A stretch of DNA of 64,000 nucleotides from Acidimicrobiia bacterium (lineage in GTDB: Bacteria; Acidobacteriota; Terriglobia; Bryobacterales; Bryobacteraceae). Below the pieces are notes generated by a model that was given only the letters and a program-made list of their open reading frames with translations, was not told where the DNA came from and did not search any database. Positions 43,901 to 51,920 of the stretch are shown piece after piece. The stretch lies in contig VFZE01000015.1 in the NCBI GenBank assembly GCA_016871315.1, forward strand, positions 55,109 to 119,108, read 5' to 3'. Both the position numbers and the translations under genes were made by a program. Position 1 is the stretch's first letter, and every line of letters begins with the position of its first letter.

Positions 43901-44046
43901 GCGACCGCTGGGTTTTTGCCGGCCCGCTGCCCGCCGGATTCCAAAACTACCGGAAAGATCACGCCGATCTGCTGGTACGCTATATGTTCAGTTTCACCCC
44001 GGATGAGCTGGCGCGGATGCGCAGTTCCGCGCGCTCGGGGAATTAG
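40936..44046 (+). CDS. Octahaem c-type cytochrome of the bc operon
   Basis: A 1036-residue protein with an N-terminal membrane anchor (about 18-38) and eight CxxCH haem sites, first Cys at residues 259, 301, 339, 367, 536, 678, 806 and 932. A charged coiled-coil region lies at about 60-230, with another near 385-460 between haems 4 and 5. The C-terminal half looks like repeated single-haem cytochrome c modules, each with a CxxCH and a later methionine. In the operon it takes the place of cytochrome c1 or f, so it probably takes electrons from the Rieske centre. AGGAG precedes the ATG. The protein is far larger than normal c1. Confidence 0.92.
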   Translation: MSDPNNPIPEQDPVVHSSLSKPLYISAALLVLCTVWALYDEVYAMRPWKSYQSRFAALYSEYLKKITPVEEADETKVKASGEYKRMEQQMADLRAKLGPKMSEMEREINQVLTPKIIDLNNAYQVLRSEISALTYQIEVASSDSSKNSLRADIEEIKKRMESVSLPEPDGALKKYEYSYAKMEEDLAKWRERKTQLLDRLAETRKPIMELDEKMSRFVADRGPELSGSVLRGLRAKLDNWDISIRQIHVRDVDLVDRCESCHLGIREPVTITAADMNGERAFTSHPRKELLKIHDPERFGCSPCHNGNGIATSSVTKGHGRHKYWLWPLYYPENVQAGCQHCHVKEIVTEFATALNEGRELFRRRGCIGCHRYEAYDRDWEELVATGQTIRNLEQQRADYQREIGVSTRRADVAKENSEAQRLYQHADNLRIRISGIDSRIEQLDLRTSDLWKEVKKVGPNLKDVRLKLRKEWVPVWIKDPHAWRPGAKMPTFRLTEEEVRAISAFIWQSGVNGPLAKHPQGNAERGKEALETRGCLACHSIGEGSQQEGGDFAANLSRMGEKINYDYMVRWIDNPRQRTLPYDPHEKRDLTEEDYKKAGVPFVFDNEHTVSPVNGRQLLVQNMTTMPHMRLSIEEARDIATYLMTRKRASFSFPPAGFMDDPKLKDRGRFLVRHYGCAACHEIAGLEDEQRIGTELTKEGSKPLERLDFALLTHDAYKEGWYNHKGFFENKLKNPAVFDKGKEKTDPLERLKMPNFNLEKKEVDALTTFLLGSVESPLPPRYHYNPPGQKQDIIEGWWLVRKYNCMGCHQLLIGQETVFMKMKRYEDPDWKEQRPPSLIGEGARVNPGWLKEFLENPALSESNKDRNGVRTYLKARMPTFYFSDGELRKLVLFFEALSNQAQPFIPSRLDPITEQERLLARALFTSEGAPCLKCHATGDPAHDARATAPNFVTAGQRLKPGWTKRWLLDPAMMIPGTAMPSGLFAREGDRWVFAGPLPAGFQNYRKDHADLLVRYMFSFTPDELARMRSSARSGN

Positions 44047-44068
44047 CTCGAAAAAGAAAGAGGAGACC

Positions 44069-44839
44069 ATGAATCGATCTATTCTTATTACGCTTGGCAT
44101 CCTTCCGGTTTTGTTCCTTGCCGCCTGCGGGGGCGCCAAGGAGGAAGCAAAGAAGGATGAGGCTCCCGCCGCCGCACCCGCCGCGGCCGTGGATGAAGCC
44201 AGTGCCGCCTCCATCACCGGCAAGGTCATGTTCGCCGGCGACAAGCCCACTATGCGCGCCATCAGCATGGACGCCACGCCGGCCTGTTCCCGCCAGCACT
44301 CCACGCCGCCCAAGTCCGAAGAAGTGGTGCTGAATGCCGACGGCTCGCTCGCCAACGTCTTCGTTTATGTGAAGGCCGGCCTTACCGCGCAATCCTGGCC
44401 CACGCCCACAACCCCGGCCAAACTCGACCAGAAGACCTGCGTCTACACCCCGCACGTGCTCGGCGTCATGGTCAACCAGGACATCGAGATCACCAACTCA
44501 GACCCCACCAATCACAACATCCACCCGCTGCCCAAGTCCAACCGCGAGTGGAACGAATCGCAGCCCCCCGGAGGCGACGCCAAAGTGAAGCAGTTCCCGC
44601 GGGAAGAGCTGGCCATCCCCATCAAGTGCAACGTTCACCCCTGGATGCGCTCCTACGTCCACGTCATGTCGCATCCCTATTTCAGCGTGACGGGCAGCGA
44701 CGGCACCTTCTCGATCAAGAACCTGCCTCCGGGCGAATACACGCTGGAAGCCTGGCATGAGAAGTATCCGGCGCAGGAGGTGAAAGTGAAGGTCGGCCCC
44801 AAGGAAGAGGGTAAGGCGGACTTCACGATTAAAGGTTAG
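44069..44839 (+). CDS. Lipoprotein with possible type 1 copper site
   Basis: A 256-residue lipoprotein (lipobox LFLAAC, then an Ala/Pro/Glu linker) with two parts: a domain with NHNIHPLPKS and later CNVHPWMRSY, and a C-terminal carboxypeptidase-regulatory-like beta module (GTFSIKNLPPGEYTLEAWHE). The spaced His, Cys, His and Met are what a cupredoxin copper site would need, so it may pass electrons from the octahaem cytochrome to an oxidase. Copper binding is inferred. AGGAGA precedes ATG 44069. Confidence 0.8.
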   Translation: MNRSILITLGILPVLFLAACGGAKEEAKKDEAPAAAPAAAVDEASAASITGKVMFAGDKPTMRAISMDATPACSRQHSTPPKSEEVVLNADGSLANVFVYVKAGLTAQSWPTPTTPAKLDQKTCVYTPHVLGVMVNQDIEITNSDPTNHNIHPLPKSNREWNESQPPGGDAKVKQFPREELAIPIKCNVHPWMRSYVHVMSHPYFSVTGSDGTFSIKNLPPGEYTLEAWHEKYPAQEVKVKVGPKEEGKADFTIKG

Positions 44840-44849
44840 AATGACAAGT

Positions 44850-44873
44850 GGGGCAGGGAGCCTCCCCTGCCCC
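44850..44873 (+). promoter_or_regulatory. Perfect 9-bp intercistronic hairpin
   Basis: GGGGCAGGG (44850-44858) and CCCTGCCCC (44865-44873) form a perfect stem with a 6-base loop, just after the lipoprotein stop and before the ctaAB start. No T-run follows, so it is more likely a partial terminator, processing signal or mRNA stabiliser than a full terminator. Confidence 0.65.
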
Positions 44874-44886
44874 AAACCATCCCTTC

Positions 44887-46587
44887 ATGCTCCACCGTTA
44901 TACGATCCTGCTGGCGGCCGCCACCTTGTTCTTGGTTGTAGCGGGCGCATTGGTCACCAGCCAGGAGGCGGGCCTCTCCGTGCCCGACTGGCCACTGTCC
45001 TATGGACAAGTGATGCCGGAGATGACAGGCGGCATCTTCTATGAACACGGCCACCGCATGGTGGCAACCACCGTCGGGTTCCTCACCATCATTCTTGCCG
45101 CCTGGCTGTGGCGCGCCGAGGACCGCCTGTGGATGAAACGGCTGGGCGCCGCCGCGCTCGGCGCGGTGATCTTCCAAGGCCTGCTCGGCGGCCTGACGGT
45201 AATTTACCTGCTGCCGAAGGCGGTTAGCATCTCTCACGCCTGCCTGGCGCAACTCTTCTTCTCGACAACAATCGCCATCGTGCTTTTCACCAGCCCGCAC
45301 TGGAAGCGGGGCGCTGAGGTGGTGGATTCGCTCGGCTGGCCCGCCACGGCGGCCGGTTCGCTGCTGGCTCCGCTCGCTGTTCTTACGCAGCTTGCGTTAG
45401 GTGCTGCCTTCCGGCATAAAGCGCTCGGCCTGGTGCCGCACGTGCTCGGTGCAGTCGTCGTCTCTGCGATTGTGCTGTGGGTCAGCATCTTCTTCCTCGT
45501 GAACTATCCCCGCCACCGCGCACTGCGCTCCTCGGCGCTGGTGCTGCTGGTTCTGACTTTTTCGCAGGTTTTTCTCGGCGTCGGAGCCTACATGAGCCGG
45601 GTGGTTACCGCCGATGCGCCGCAGCCACTCCCGTTGATGGTCTTGTTCACCGTGGCCCACGTCGCCGTCGGCGCGCTCACGCTCGCCTCCAGCATCATCC
45701 TCGCCATCCAAGTCCGCCGCCACATTCCCGGCACTCTGCCCCCGATCGCTCCTTATATCGAGCTCACCAAGCCGCGCATCACCTGGCTGATCCTGATGAG
45801 CACCGGCATCGGCTACTACTTCGGCGCGCGTGAAGGCTGGTCCTGGGCCTCGATCCTTCACACACTTTGCGGCACCGGGCTGATCGCCAGCGGCACCGCC
45901 GCGCTCAACCAGTGGTACGAGCACAAAGCCGACGCTCTCATGCGCCGCACGCAGGACCGCCCCATTCCCTCTGGCCGCCTCACGCGCCCCGATGCCCTCG
46001 TCTTCGCCATCATGCTTTCGGTTGCCGGCTTCGCGCAATTGACACTGTTCGTCAACCCGCTCACCGGTCTGCTCGGCCTGTTCACCCTGGCCACTTACCT
46101 TTTCCTCTACACTCCCCTCAAGAGCCGCTCGCCGCATTCCACCACCATCGGCGCCATCCCCGGCGCCATGCCGCCGCTGATCGGCTACGCCGCCGCCGCC
46201 GGTACGCTCACTCCGGAAGCCTGGGCGCTCTACGCCATTCTCTTCGTCTGGCAGTTCCCGCACTTCCAGTCCATCGCCTGGATGTACCGCGAAGACTATT
46301 CGCGCGCCGGCATCAAGATGCTGCCCGTAGTGGAGCCCGACGGCCGCTCCACAGCCCGCCAGATTGTCTGGACGCTGGTGCTGCTGATCCCGGTTAGCCT
46401 CGCCCCCACTTTCCTCTCCATGACCGGCCGCATCTACTTCATGGGCGCTGTCGCACTCGGCCTCTATTTCCTCTGGTCCGGAATTCAGGTAATGCGCCAG
46501 CGCACCATCCTCAGCGCGCGCAGCGTGCTATTGGCCTCCGTAGCCTACCTTCCCCTTCTCTACGGCCTGATGCTGCTCGACCACTAG
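44887..46587 (+). CDS. ctaA-ctaB: Fused haem A synthase and protohaem IX farnesyltransferase
   Basis: A 566-residue fusion that makes haem O and then haem A for cytochrome oxidase. Residues 1 to about 280 are CtaA-like: eight helices with ligand histidines in YEHGHRM, SISHACLAQ, LVPHVLGAV and VAHVAVGAL. Residues from about 283 are CtaB/UbiA-like, with NQWYEHKADALMRRTQDRP and the second motif near YTPLKSRSPHSTTIG. I start at ATG 44887; an in-frame codon at 44848 would lie inside the hairpin. The paired cysteines of the Bacillus-type CtaA loop are absent. No oxidase subunits are in the window. Confidence 0.93.
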   Translation: MLHRYTILLAAATLFLVVAGALVTSQEAGLSVPDWPLSYGQVMPEMTGGIFYEHGHRMVATTVGFLTIILAAWLWRAEDRLWMKRLGAAALGAVIFQGLLGGLTVIYLLPKAVSISHACLAQLFFSTTIAIVLFTSPHWKRGAEVVDSLGWPATAAGSLLAPLAVLTQLALGAAFRHKALGLVPHVLGAVVVSAIVLWVSIFFLVNYPRHRALRSSALVLLVLTFSQVFLGVGAYMSRVVTADAPQPLPLMVLFTVAHVAVGALTLASSIILAIQVRRHIPGTLPPIAPYIELTKPRITWLILMSTGIGYYFGAREGWSWASILHTLCGTGLIASGTAALNQWYEHKADALMRRTQDRPIPSGRLTRPDALVFAIMLSVAGFAQLTLFVNPLTGLLGLFTLATYLFLYTPLKSRSPHSTTIGAIPGAMPPLIGYAAAAGTLTPEAWALYAILFVWQFPHFQSIAWMYREDYSRAGIKMLPVVEPDGRSTARQIVWTLVLLIPVSLAPTFLSMTGRIYFMGAVALGLYFLWSGIQVMRQRTILSARSVLLASVAYLPLLYGLMLLDH

Positions 46588-47823
46588 CAGCGGCTTCTCA
46601 CAAATACAGCTACTCCCGGTGCAGTGCCATCGGTGGTGATGGCAGGGAACCGCGGGGGCGGAAGATCGCCCGGTGTTTCGGCGCCCCGCTGAGCACTCCA
46701 TGCCTGAATTTCCACCAACAGCGCACTCTCTTCGCCGCGGTCCAACGTGGTCAGACAGAGGAAGCCGTAGCTCGTATCCAGCAGGATGCTATTCGATTTC
46801 TCCCACTCCGGCAACCAAACCGCCGACTCCACGGAATTGGCTTCGCGCGCCGAAATTTCAAAACGAATCTGTTCCCCGATGTAGCGGAGACGAGAGCCTT
46901 CCAGGTGCAGAATCCCCACATCCCAGAACGGTTGCCAATCGTACAAGCGTGGATGCCGGGACGGACGAAGCACGACGAAAGTGCCGCCTGACTCGCCAAG
47001 CCGGCTGCGAACGCGGCGCTCCAACCCGCGCAATCGGGCGAGCATAGCCTGCAACGGGATGAAGTAACTGGTGGACCAAGTCAGGGCCGCGATTCCGGGC
47101 CACAACAGCCAGGGCGGGACAAGAGGCATTAGCCATGTGCCCGCCACCGGTGGCAGCACGACAGACGCCAGATAAATGGGCAAATAGCCCCGCCTGATTG
47201 CCGGTATTTGGCCAACTCCGATTTCTGCTGCTCCTCCGGCAGTCTGTAGGATTCCTCATTCATCTCGCTGCTTACCAGCAACTCTACAATGCGGTTGGCT
47301 GGAATCCCAAACTCCTTTCCCATGGCCTCCGCGCGTTCCAGACGCTGGGAACTCCATCCTCCCACAAGGAAAGCCATTGGGATGGCGATAAGATACTGTT
47401 GCACTGCGCTCAGAGAAATCGGGAGCTGGCGCAGAACCCAAAGAAGCAGAAAGAAAGGGAAGATGCCGGTGATGAGCAGAATCGGGATGTGGCGATGGCG
47501 CAGGTGCCCGAGCTCATGCGCGATGACGGCATCCAATTCGCCGCGCGGCAGCGCGCGCACCAGATCCTCCGCCAGGAGTATGAGTCCGCCCGTGCAAGTG
47601 AAAGCGTTCAGCATCACCAGGAAAACCACGCCCATAGCCACGACATGATGCAGCCGAACATCATCCAATTCGTCACGCGCATGTACCGGAACCAGATCGC
47701 CGGGAAGCTCTCTTCTCTGGCTCTTTCCGCCTGACGCCGTAGTAGCACCCCCAGGCCGGACGCCGTGGTGAACAAGATTACGGCCGCCACGATCAGCAGC
47801 TGAATAATCGTGGTTTGATGCAT
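46584..47823 (-). pseudogene. Frameshifted M48-type metallopeptidase gene
   Basis: Three overlapping open frames read as one interrupted gene. 47823-47614 gives two N-terminal membrane helices. 47668-47129 carries the zinc motif VIAHELGHLRHRH after NAFTCTGGLILLAEDL. 47183-46584 carries further helices and a C-terminal beta domain. Near 47195 the frame changes from SELAKYRQ to IRRGYLPIYLAS. Part of the usual segment before the NAF motif also appears to be lost. TAGAAT lies 9 bases before the first ATG (47823). It may be a decayed gene, or sequencing errors may have split an intact one. The gene ends 4 bases inside ctaAB. Confidence 0.6.
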
Positions 47824-47863
47824 TCGCTGCCTATTCTAGCGGTAATTCGCCGCCAAGACGGCC

Positions 47864-47869
47864 TACAAT
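47864..47869 (+). promoter_or_regulatory. Probable -10 box for leaderless sulfatase transcript
   Basis: TACAAT ends 9 bases before the sulfatase ATG at 47879, with no ribosome binding site. A matching TAGAAT (47833-47838, minus) serves the divergent peptidase gene; the two starts are 55 bases apart. Confidence 0.45.
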
Positions 47870-47878
47870 ATAGCTTGC

Positions 47879-49213
47879 ATGCTGCGCCGCGACCTTCTCT
47901 CCCTTCCCCTTGCCGCGGCGGCTCAGGCCGCCCGCCCCAACGTCGTCTTTATCCTCGTCGACGATCTACGCTTTGATGAACTCGGCTCGACTGGCCACCC
48001 GTTCGCGAAAACCCCGCACGCCGACCGCCTCGCGCGCGAGGGTGCCAATTTCCAAAAAGCCTTCGCCGTCACTCCTCTTTGCTCGCCCTCCCGCGCCACA
48101 TTCCTCACCGGCCAGTATCCTCACCAGCACGGCATCATCGACAACACGGACCGCTCCGCGCTCTCCCACCGCCTTCTCACGTGGCCCCGCCGCTTGCACG
48201 ACGCCGGCTACCGCACCGCCTTCATCGGCAAATGGCACATGGGCAATGACGACTCGCGCCGGCCCGGTTTCGACTCCTGGATCAGCTTCCCCGGTCAGGG
48301 CGAATGCGTCGACCCCGTGCTCAACGTCAACGGCGCCACCTCGCGCGCCAAAGGCTACATCACCGATCTGCTCACCGATCACGCCGACCGCTTTGTCCGG
48401 AGATCCGCGGCACAAAAGCAGCCCTTCTGCCTCTACCTCGCCCACAAAGCCATCCACCCCAACATCCAGCAGCGCGACGACGGCAGCGTCAGCCGCCACG
48501 GCGCCGCGGAGGACTTCATCCCAGCGCCTCGCCACCGCTCTCTTTACTCGCGCGACCCGCTTCCCCGCCGCCCCAACTTTAACAAGCCGCCCGCCGGCAA
48601 GCCCGCCCTCAGTCAATCCATCGCCGGACTCGCGCCGCTCGCACCCGGCATGGGCACCGACGACGAATCCATCCGCAACCGCATGCGCATGTACGCCTCC
48701 ATTGACGAAGGCCTCGGCCGCCTGCGGGACACTTTGGAAAAACAAGGCGCGCTCGACAACACCCTGCTCATCCTCACCTCCGACCATGGCTTCTTCTACG
48801 GCGAGCATTGCCTCGCCGGCGAGCGCCGCCTGGCCTACGAGGAGACCATCCGCATCCCCTTCCTCGCGCGCTACCCAAAGCTCTTCAAGCCTGGCTCCCG
48901 CAACGAAGCCTTCTTCCTCTCCACCGATGTCGCCCGCCTCTGCCTCGAGCAAAAACTGCCGCCGCCCCGCGAAGATTTCCTCGTCGAGTACTTCTCCGAC
49001 ACCGTCTTCCCGCGCATCCGCAAGATGGGTTACCAGGCCGTCCGCACCCGCCGCTGGAAATACATCCGCTACCGCGAACTCCAATCGAGCGACGAACTCT
49101 ACGACCTCCAAACCGACCCCTACGAGATGAACAACCTCATCGCCAAATCTCCGCAGGCGCTCGCCGATATGCAGCGCCGCCTCGCCCGCCTTCTGAAGGA
49201 AACCGGTGCCTGA
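47879..49213 (+). CDS. Cys-type (S1 family) sulfatase
   Basis: A 444-residue sulfatase, probably exported through a short N-terminal signal (LLSLPLAAAAQAA). The metal-binding start VVFILVDDLRFDELG and the maturation motif CSPSRATFLTG are intact. The Cys must be converted to formylglycine by an FGE-type enzyme or an anSME. Later segments GKWHMG, HKAIHPN and LTSDHGFFYGEH fit the active site. The substrate, perhaps a sulphated sugar, is unknown. The last bases overlap the GTG start of RNase R. Confidence 0.9.
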   Translation: MLRRDLLSLPLAAAAQAARPNVVFILVDDLRFDELGSTGHPFAKTPHADRLAREGANFQKAFAVTPLCSPSRATFLTGQYPHQHGIIDNTDRSALSHRLLTWPRRLHDAGYRTAFIGKWHMGNDDSRRPGFDSWISFPGQGECVDPVLNVNGATSRAKGYITDLLTDHADRFVRRSAAQKQPFCLYLAHKAIHPNIQQRDDGSVSRHGAAEDFIPAPRHRSLYSRDPLPRRPNFNKPPAGKPALSQSIAGLAPLAPGMGTDDESIRNRMRMYASIDEGLGRLRDTLEKQGALDNTLLILTSDHGFFYGEHCLAGERRLAYEETIRIPFLARYPKLFKPGSRNEAFFLSTDVARLCLEQKLPPPREDFLVEYFSDTVFPRIRKMGYQAVRTRRWKYIRYRELQSSDELYDLQTDPYEMNNLIAKSPQALADMQRRLARLLKETGA

Positions 49214-51305
49214 GCGCGGCGGAAAACTCATCCACGGCCGCCTCTCCGTCCATCGCGACGGCTACGGCTTCCTGATCCCTGATCAGCCGCTGCCCGATAT
49301 CGACGGCGACGTCTTCCTCCCACCCGCCGCCGCAGCAAAGGCCATGCATGGCGACCGCGTCTCGGTCCGCATCACGCGCCGCGGTACAGGCGGCCGTGCC
49401 GAAGGCGACATCATCCAAATCCTCGAACGCGCCAACGCGACGCTGGTCGGCACCTTCCGCCTCCGCCGCCGCGGCATGTTCGTCCAGCCTCACGACGGCC
49501 GCCTGCGCGAATGGATCGAAATCCCCGACGGCCTCGCCATCCCCAAAGGCCTCTCCTCCGTCGACCGCGTCGGCGCGCCCGCTCTTGAAATCCGCGACGA
49601 AGCGGACCTCGACGGCATGATCGTCAACATTGAAATCCTCGAGTTTCCCGATGAGCAAGGCGCCGGCGCCGGCCGCGTCGTCGAAGTTCTCGGCCATCCC
49701 GATGACTTCGGCGTCGACGTCGAGATCATCATCCGCAAGCACCATATTCCTCATCGATTCCCACCACAGGTGTTGGAAGAGGCCGCGCGCGTCCCCGCCG
49801 CGATTCCGAAAAAAGAAATTGCCCGCCGCCGCGACTTCCGTCATCTCGACATCGTCACCATTGACGGGGAAACCGCGCGTGACTTCGACGACGCCGTCTG
49901 GGTGGGCCGCCTACCCAACGGTAACTTTGCGCTTCAGGTCCACATCGCCGACGTCAGCCACTACGTCCGCCCCGGTTCGGAAACCGACCGCGAAGCCGCC
50001 CTCCGCGGCACCAGCGTCTACTTCCCGGACCGCGCCGTCCCCATGCTCCCCCTCGAGCTTTCCACCGATATCTGCTCCCTCCGCCCGCACCAGGACCGTC
50101 TCGTCATGAGCGCTTTGCTCGAAATCGACAGCAAGGGCGATGTCGTCGCGCAGCAGTTCACCCGCGGCGTCATCCGCAGCGCCGAGCGCATGACCTACAC
50201 CGATGTCCACGGGCTGCTCGAAGGCGACGCCGCGCTCCGCGAGCGTTACGCAAAGCTTGTCCCCCGCTTCGAGCTTATGCGCGAGCTCGCCCTCCTCCTC
50301 AACCGCATGCGCACACGCCGAGGCTCCATCGACTTCGATCTCCCCGAAGCCGTCATCGAATTCGATGAGTTTGGCGAAATGACCGCCATCACCCGCGGAC
50401 CGCGCAACATTGCGCACCGCATCATCGAAGAGTTCATGCTCGCCGCCAATGAGGCCGTCGCCAGCCACATCACCGCCGCCCAAGTCCCCATGGTCTACCG
50501 CGTCCATGAACTGCCCGACCCCAAGAAGGTCGTCGAGTTCGAAGAGATCGCCGCACAATTCAGCGTCTCGCTCGGCATCGGCCAGATCCCCGGCAAGCGT
50601 CACGCCATCGTCACCCGCCATCGCGACGGCCGCAAGACCCGCCGCGACATCACTCTCACCGGCGACATCAAGATCACCTCGCGCAATTATCAAAAGCTCA
50701 TCCGCCAGATCGAAGGCCGTCCCGAGGAGCGCATCCTCAGCTACCTCATGCTGCGCTCCCTTCGCCAGGCCCGCTACAATGCCGACAACGCCGGCCACTT
50801 CGCGCTAGCCTCCGATTGCTACACTCACTTCACCTCGCCCATCCGCCGCTACCCCGATCTGCTGGTTCACCGTGCTCTCGGTGCGCTGTTCGACGGCGGT
50901 CACCCCCCCTATTCCCACGATCGCCTTGCCAAGCTCGCCGAACAAAACTCCCTATCCGAGCGCACCGCCGCCGACGCCGAACGCGAACTGGTCGAATGGA
51001 AAAAGCTCAAATTCATGACCGACCACATCGGCGACGACTTTCCCGCACTCATCATCAACACCGCCAAGTACGGCTTCTTCGTCGAACTCGAGGACCTGTT
51101 CGTCGAGGGCCTTGTGCGGCTGGAGTCGATTCCCGGCGACCGCTACCGCTATCATGAGAATTCACGCCGGATCGTCGGCGAGCGGTCGCGCGCCGAATAC
51201 AGGATCGGCGCCCGTCTTCGCGTCCGGCTCGACCGTATTGACGCCGTGGAAAAGAAGCTCGAATTCTCCGTGTACGCTCCAAAGAAAAAGACGAAAAGAC
51301 GATGA
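49206..51305 (+). CDS. rnr: Ribonuclease R
   Basis: A 699-residue 3'-5' exoribonuclease that degrades structured RNA. An N-terminal OB/cold-shock domain (GYGFLIPDQPLPDIDGDVFL) precedes the RNB catalytic domain with its metal-binding aspartates (TIDGETARDFDDAVWV), then HFTSPIRRYPDLLVHR, then a C-terminal S1 domain (GDDFPALIINTAKYGFFVEL) and a basic tail. The start is GTG 49206, 8 bases inside the sulfatase gene. It is coupled to yceH by ATGA. Confidence 0.95.
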   Translation: MPERGGKLIHGRLSVHRDGYGFLIPDQPLPDIDGDVFLPPAAAAKAMHGDRVSVRITRRGTGGRAEGDIIQILERANATLVGTFRLRRRGMFVQPHDGRLREWIEIPDGLAIPKGLSSVDRVGAPALEIRDEADLDGMIVNIEILEFPDEQGAGAGRVVEVLGHPDDFGVDVEIIIRKHHIPHRFPPQVLEEAARVPAAIPKKEIARRRDFRHLDIVTIDGETARDFDDAVWVGRLPNGNFALQVHIADVSHYVRPGSETDREAALRGTSVYFPDRAVPMLPLELSTDICSLRPHQDRLVMSALLEIDSKGDVVAQQFTRGVIRSAERMTYTDVHGLLEGDAALRERYAKLVPRFELMRELALLLNRMRTRRGSIDFDLPEAVIEFDEFGEMTAITRGPRNIAHRIIEEFMLAANEAVASHITAAQVPMVYRVHELPDPKKVVEFEEIAAQFSVSLGIGQIPGKRHAIVTRHRDGRKTRRDITLTGDIKITSRNYQKLIRQIEGRPEERILSYLMLRSLRQARYNADNAGHFALASDCYTHFTSPIRRYPDLLVHRALGALFDGGHPPYSHDRLAKLAEQNSLSERTAADAERELVEWKKLKFMTDHIGDDFPALIINTAKYGFFVELEDLFVEGLVRLESIPGDRYRYHENSRRIVGERSRAEYRIGARLRVRLDRIDAVEKKLEFSVYAPKKKTKRR

Positions 51306-51919
51306 TCGTTCCTCCGCTGACCCCCGAAGAGCTCCGCGTCCTGGGAGCCCTCATTGAGAAAGACATGGCGACCCCGGAATACTACCCGCTGTCGCTTCAC
51401 GCGTTGGTCAATGCCTGCAACCAACAGACCAACCGCGATCCCGTCACCCACTATGACGAAGCCACTGTCGAACAGACGCTCGAGCGCCTCCGCGCCCGGC
51501 ACCTCTCCAGCGTGCTCAGCGGCGCCGGACACCGCGTCGCCAAGCACGGCCACCGTGCCTCCGAGACGCTCAACGTCAATAATCGCGAACTGGCGCTGCT
51601 CTGTGTCCTGATGCTCCGCGGCGCGCAGACCGTGAACGAGCTCAAAACCCGCACCGAACGGCTCTATTCCTTCGACGATCTCGACTCCGTCACCGGGTGC
51701 CTGGAAAAACTCGCCGAGCGCGACGCCGTAGTCCTGCTCCCCAAACAATCCGGCATGCGCGAGCCCCGCTGGATGCACCTGCTCGCCGGCGAAGTCGACA
51801 TCTCCGCGGCCGCCACCCCCTCTCCAAGATCCGACTCCCTCTCCGATCGCGTCTCGCGCCTCGAAGAAGAAGTCGCCACGCTGCGCGCCCGGATGGACGA
51901 GCTACAGAAGCTGCTCTGA
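51302..51919 (+). CDS. YceH family protein (DUF480)
   Basis: A 205-residue protein of the YceH/DUF480 family, a double winged-helix fold whose role is not established. The start PLTPEELRVLGALIEKDMATPEYYPLS is diagnostic (residues about 5-31), as is the later VNNRELALLCVLMLRGAQT. A short coiled coil (SRLEEEVATLRARMDELQKLL) closes the protein. The ATG overlaps the RNase R stop by 4 bases. It ends 1 base before the convergent propeller-protein gene. Confidence 0.9.
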   Translation: MIVPPLTPEELRVLGALIEKDMATPEYYPLSLHALVNACNQQTNRDPVTHYDEATVEQTLERLRARHLSSVLSGAGHRVAKHGHRASETLNVNNRELALLCVLMLRGAQTVNELKTRTERLYSFDDLDSVTGCLEKLAERDAVVLLPKQSGMREPRWMHLLAGEVDISAAATPSPRSDSLSDRVSRLEEEVATLRARMDELQKLL

Positions 51920-51920
51920 T

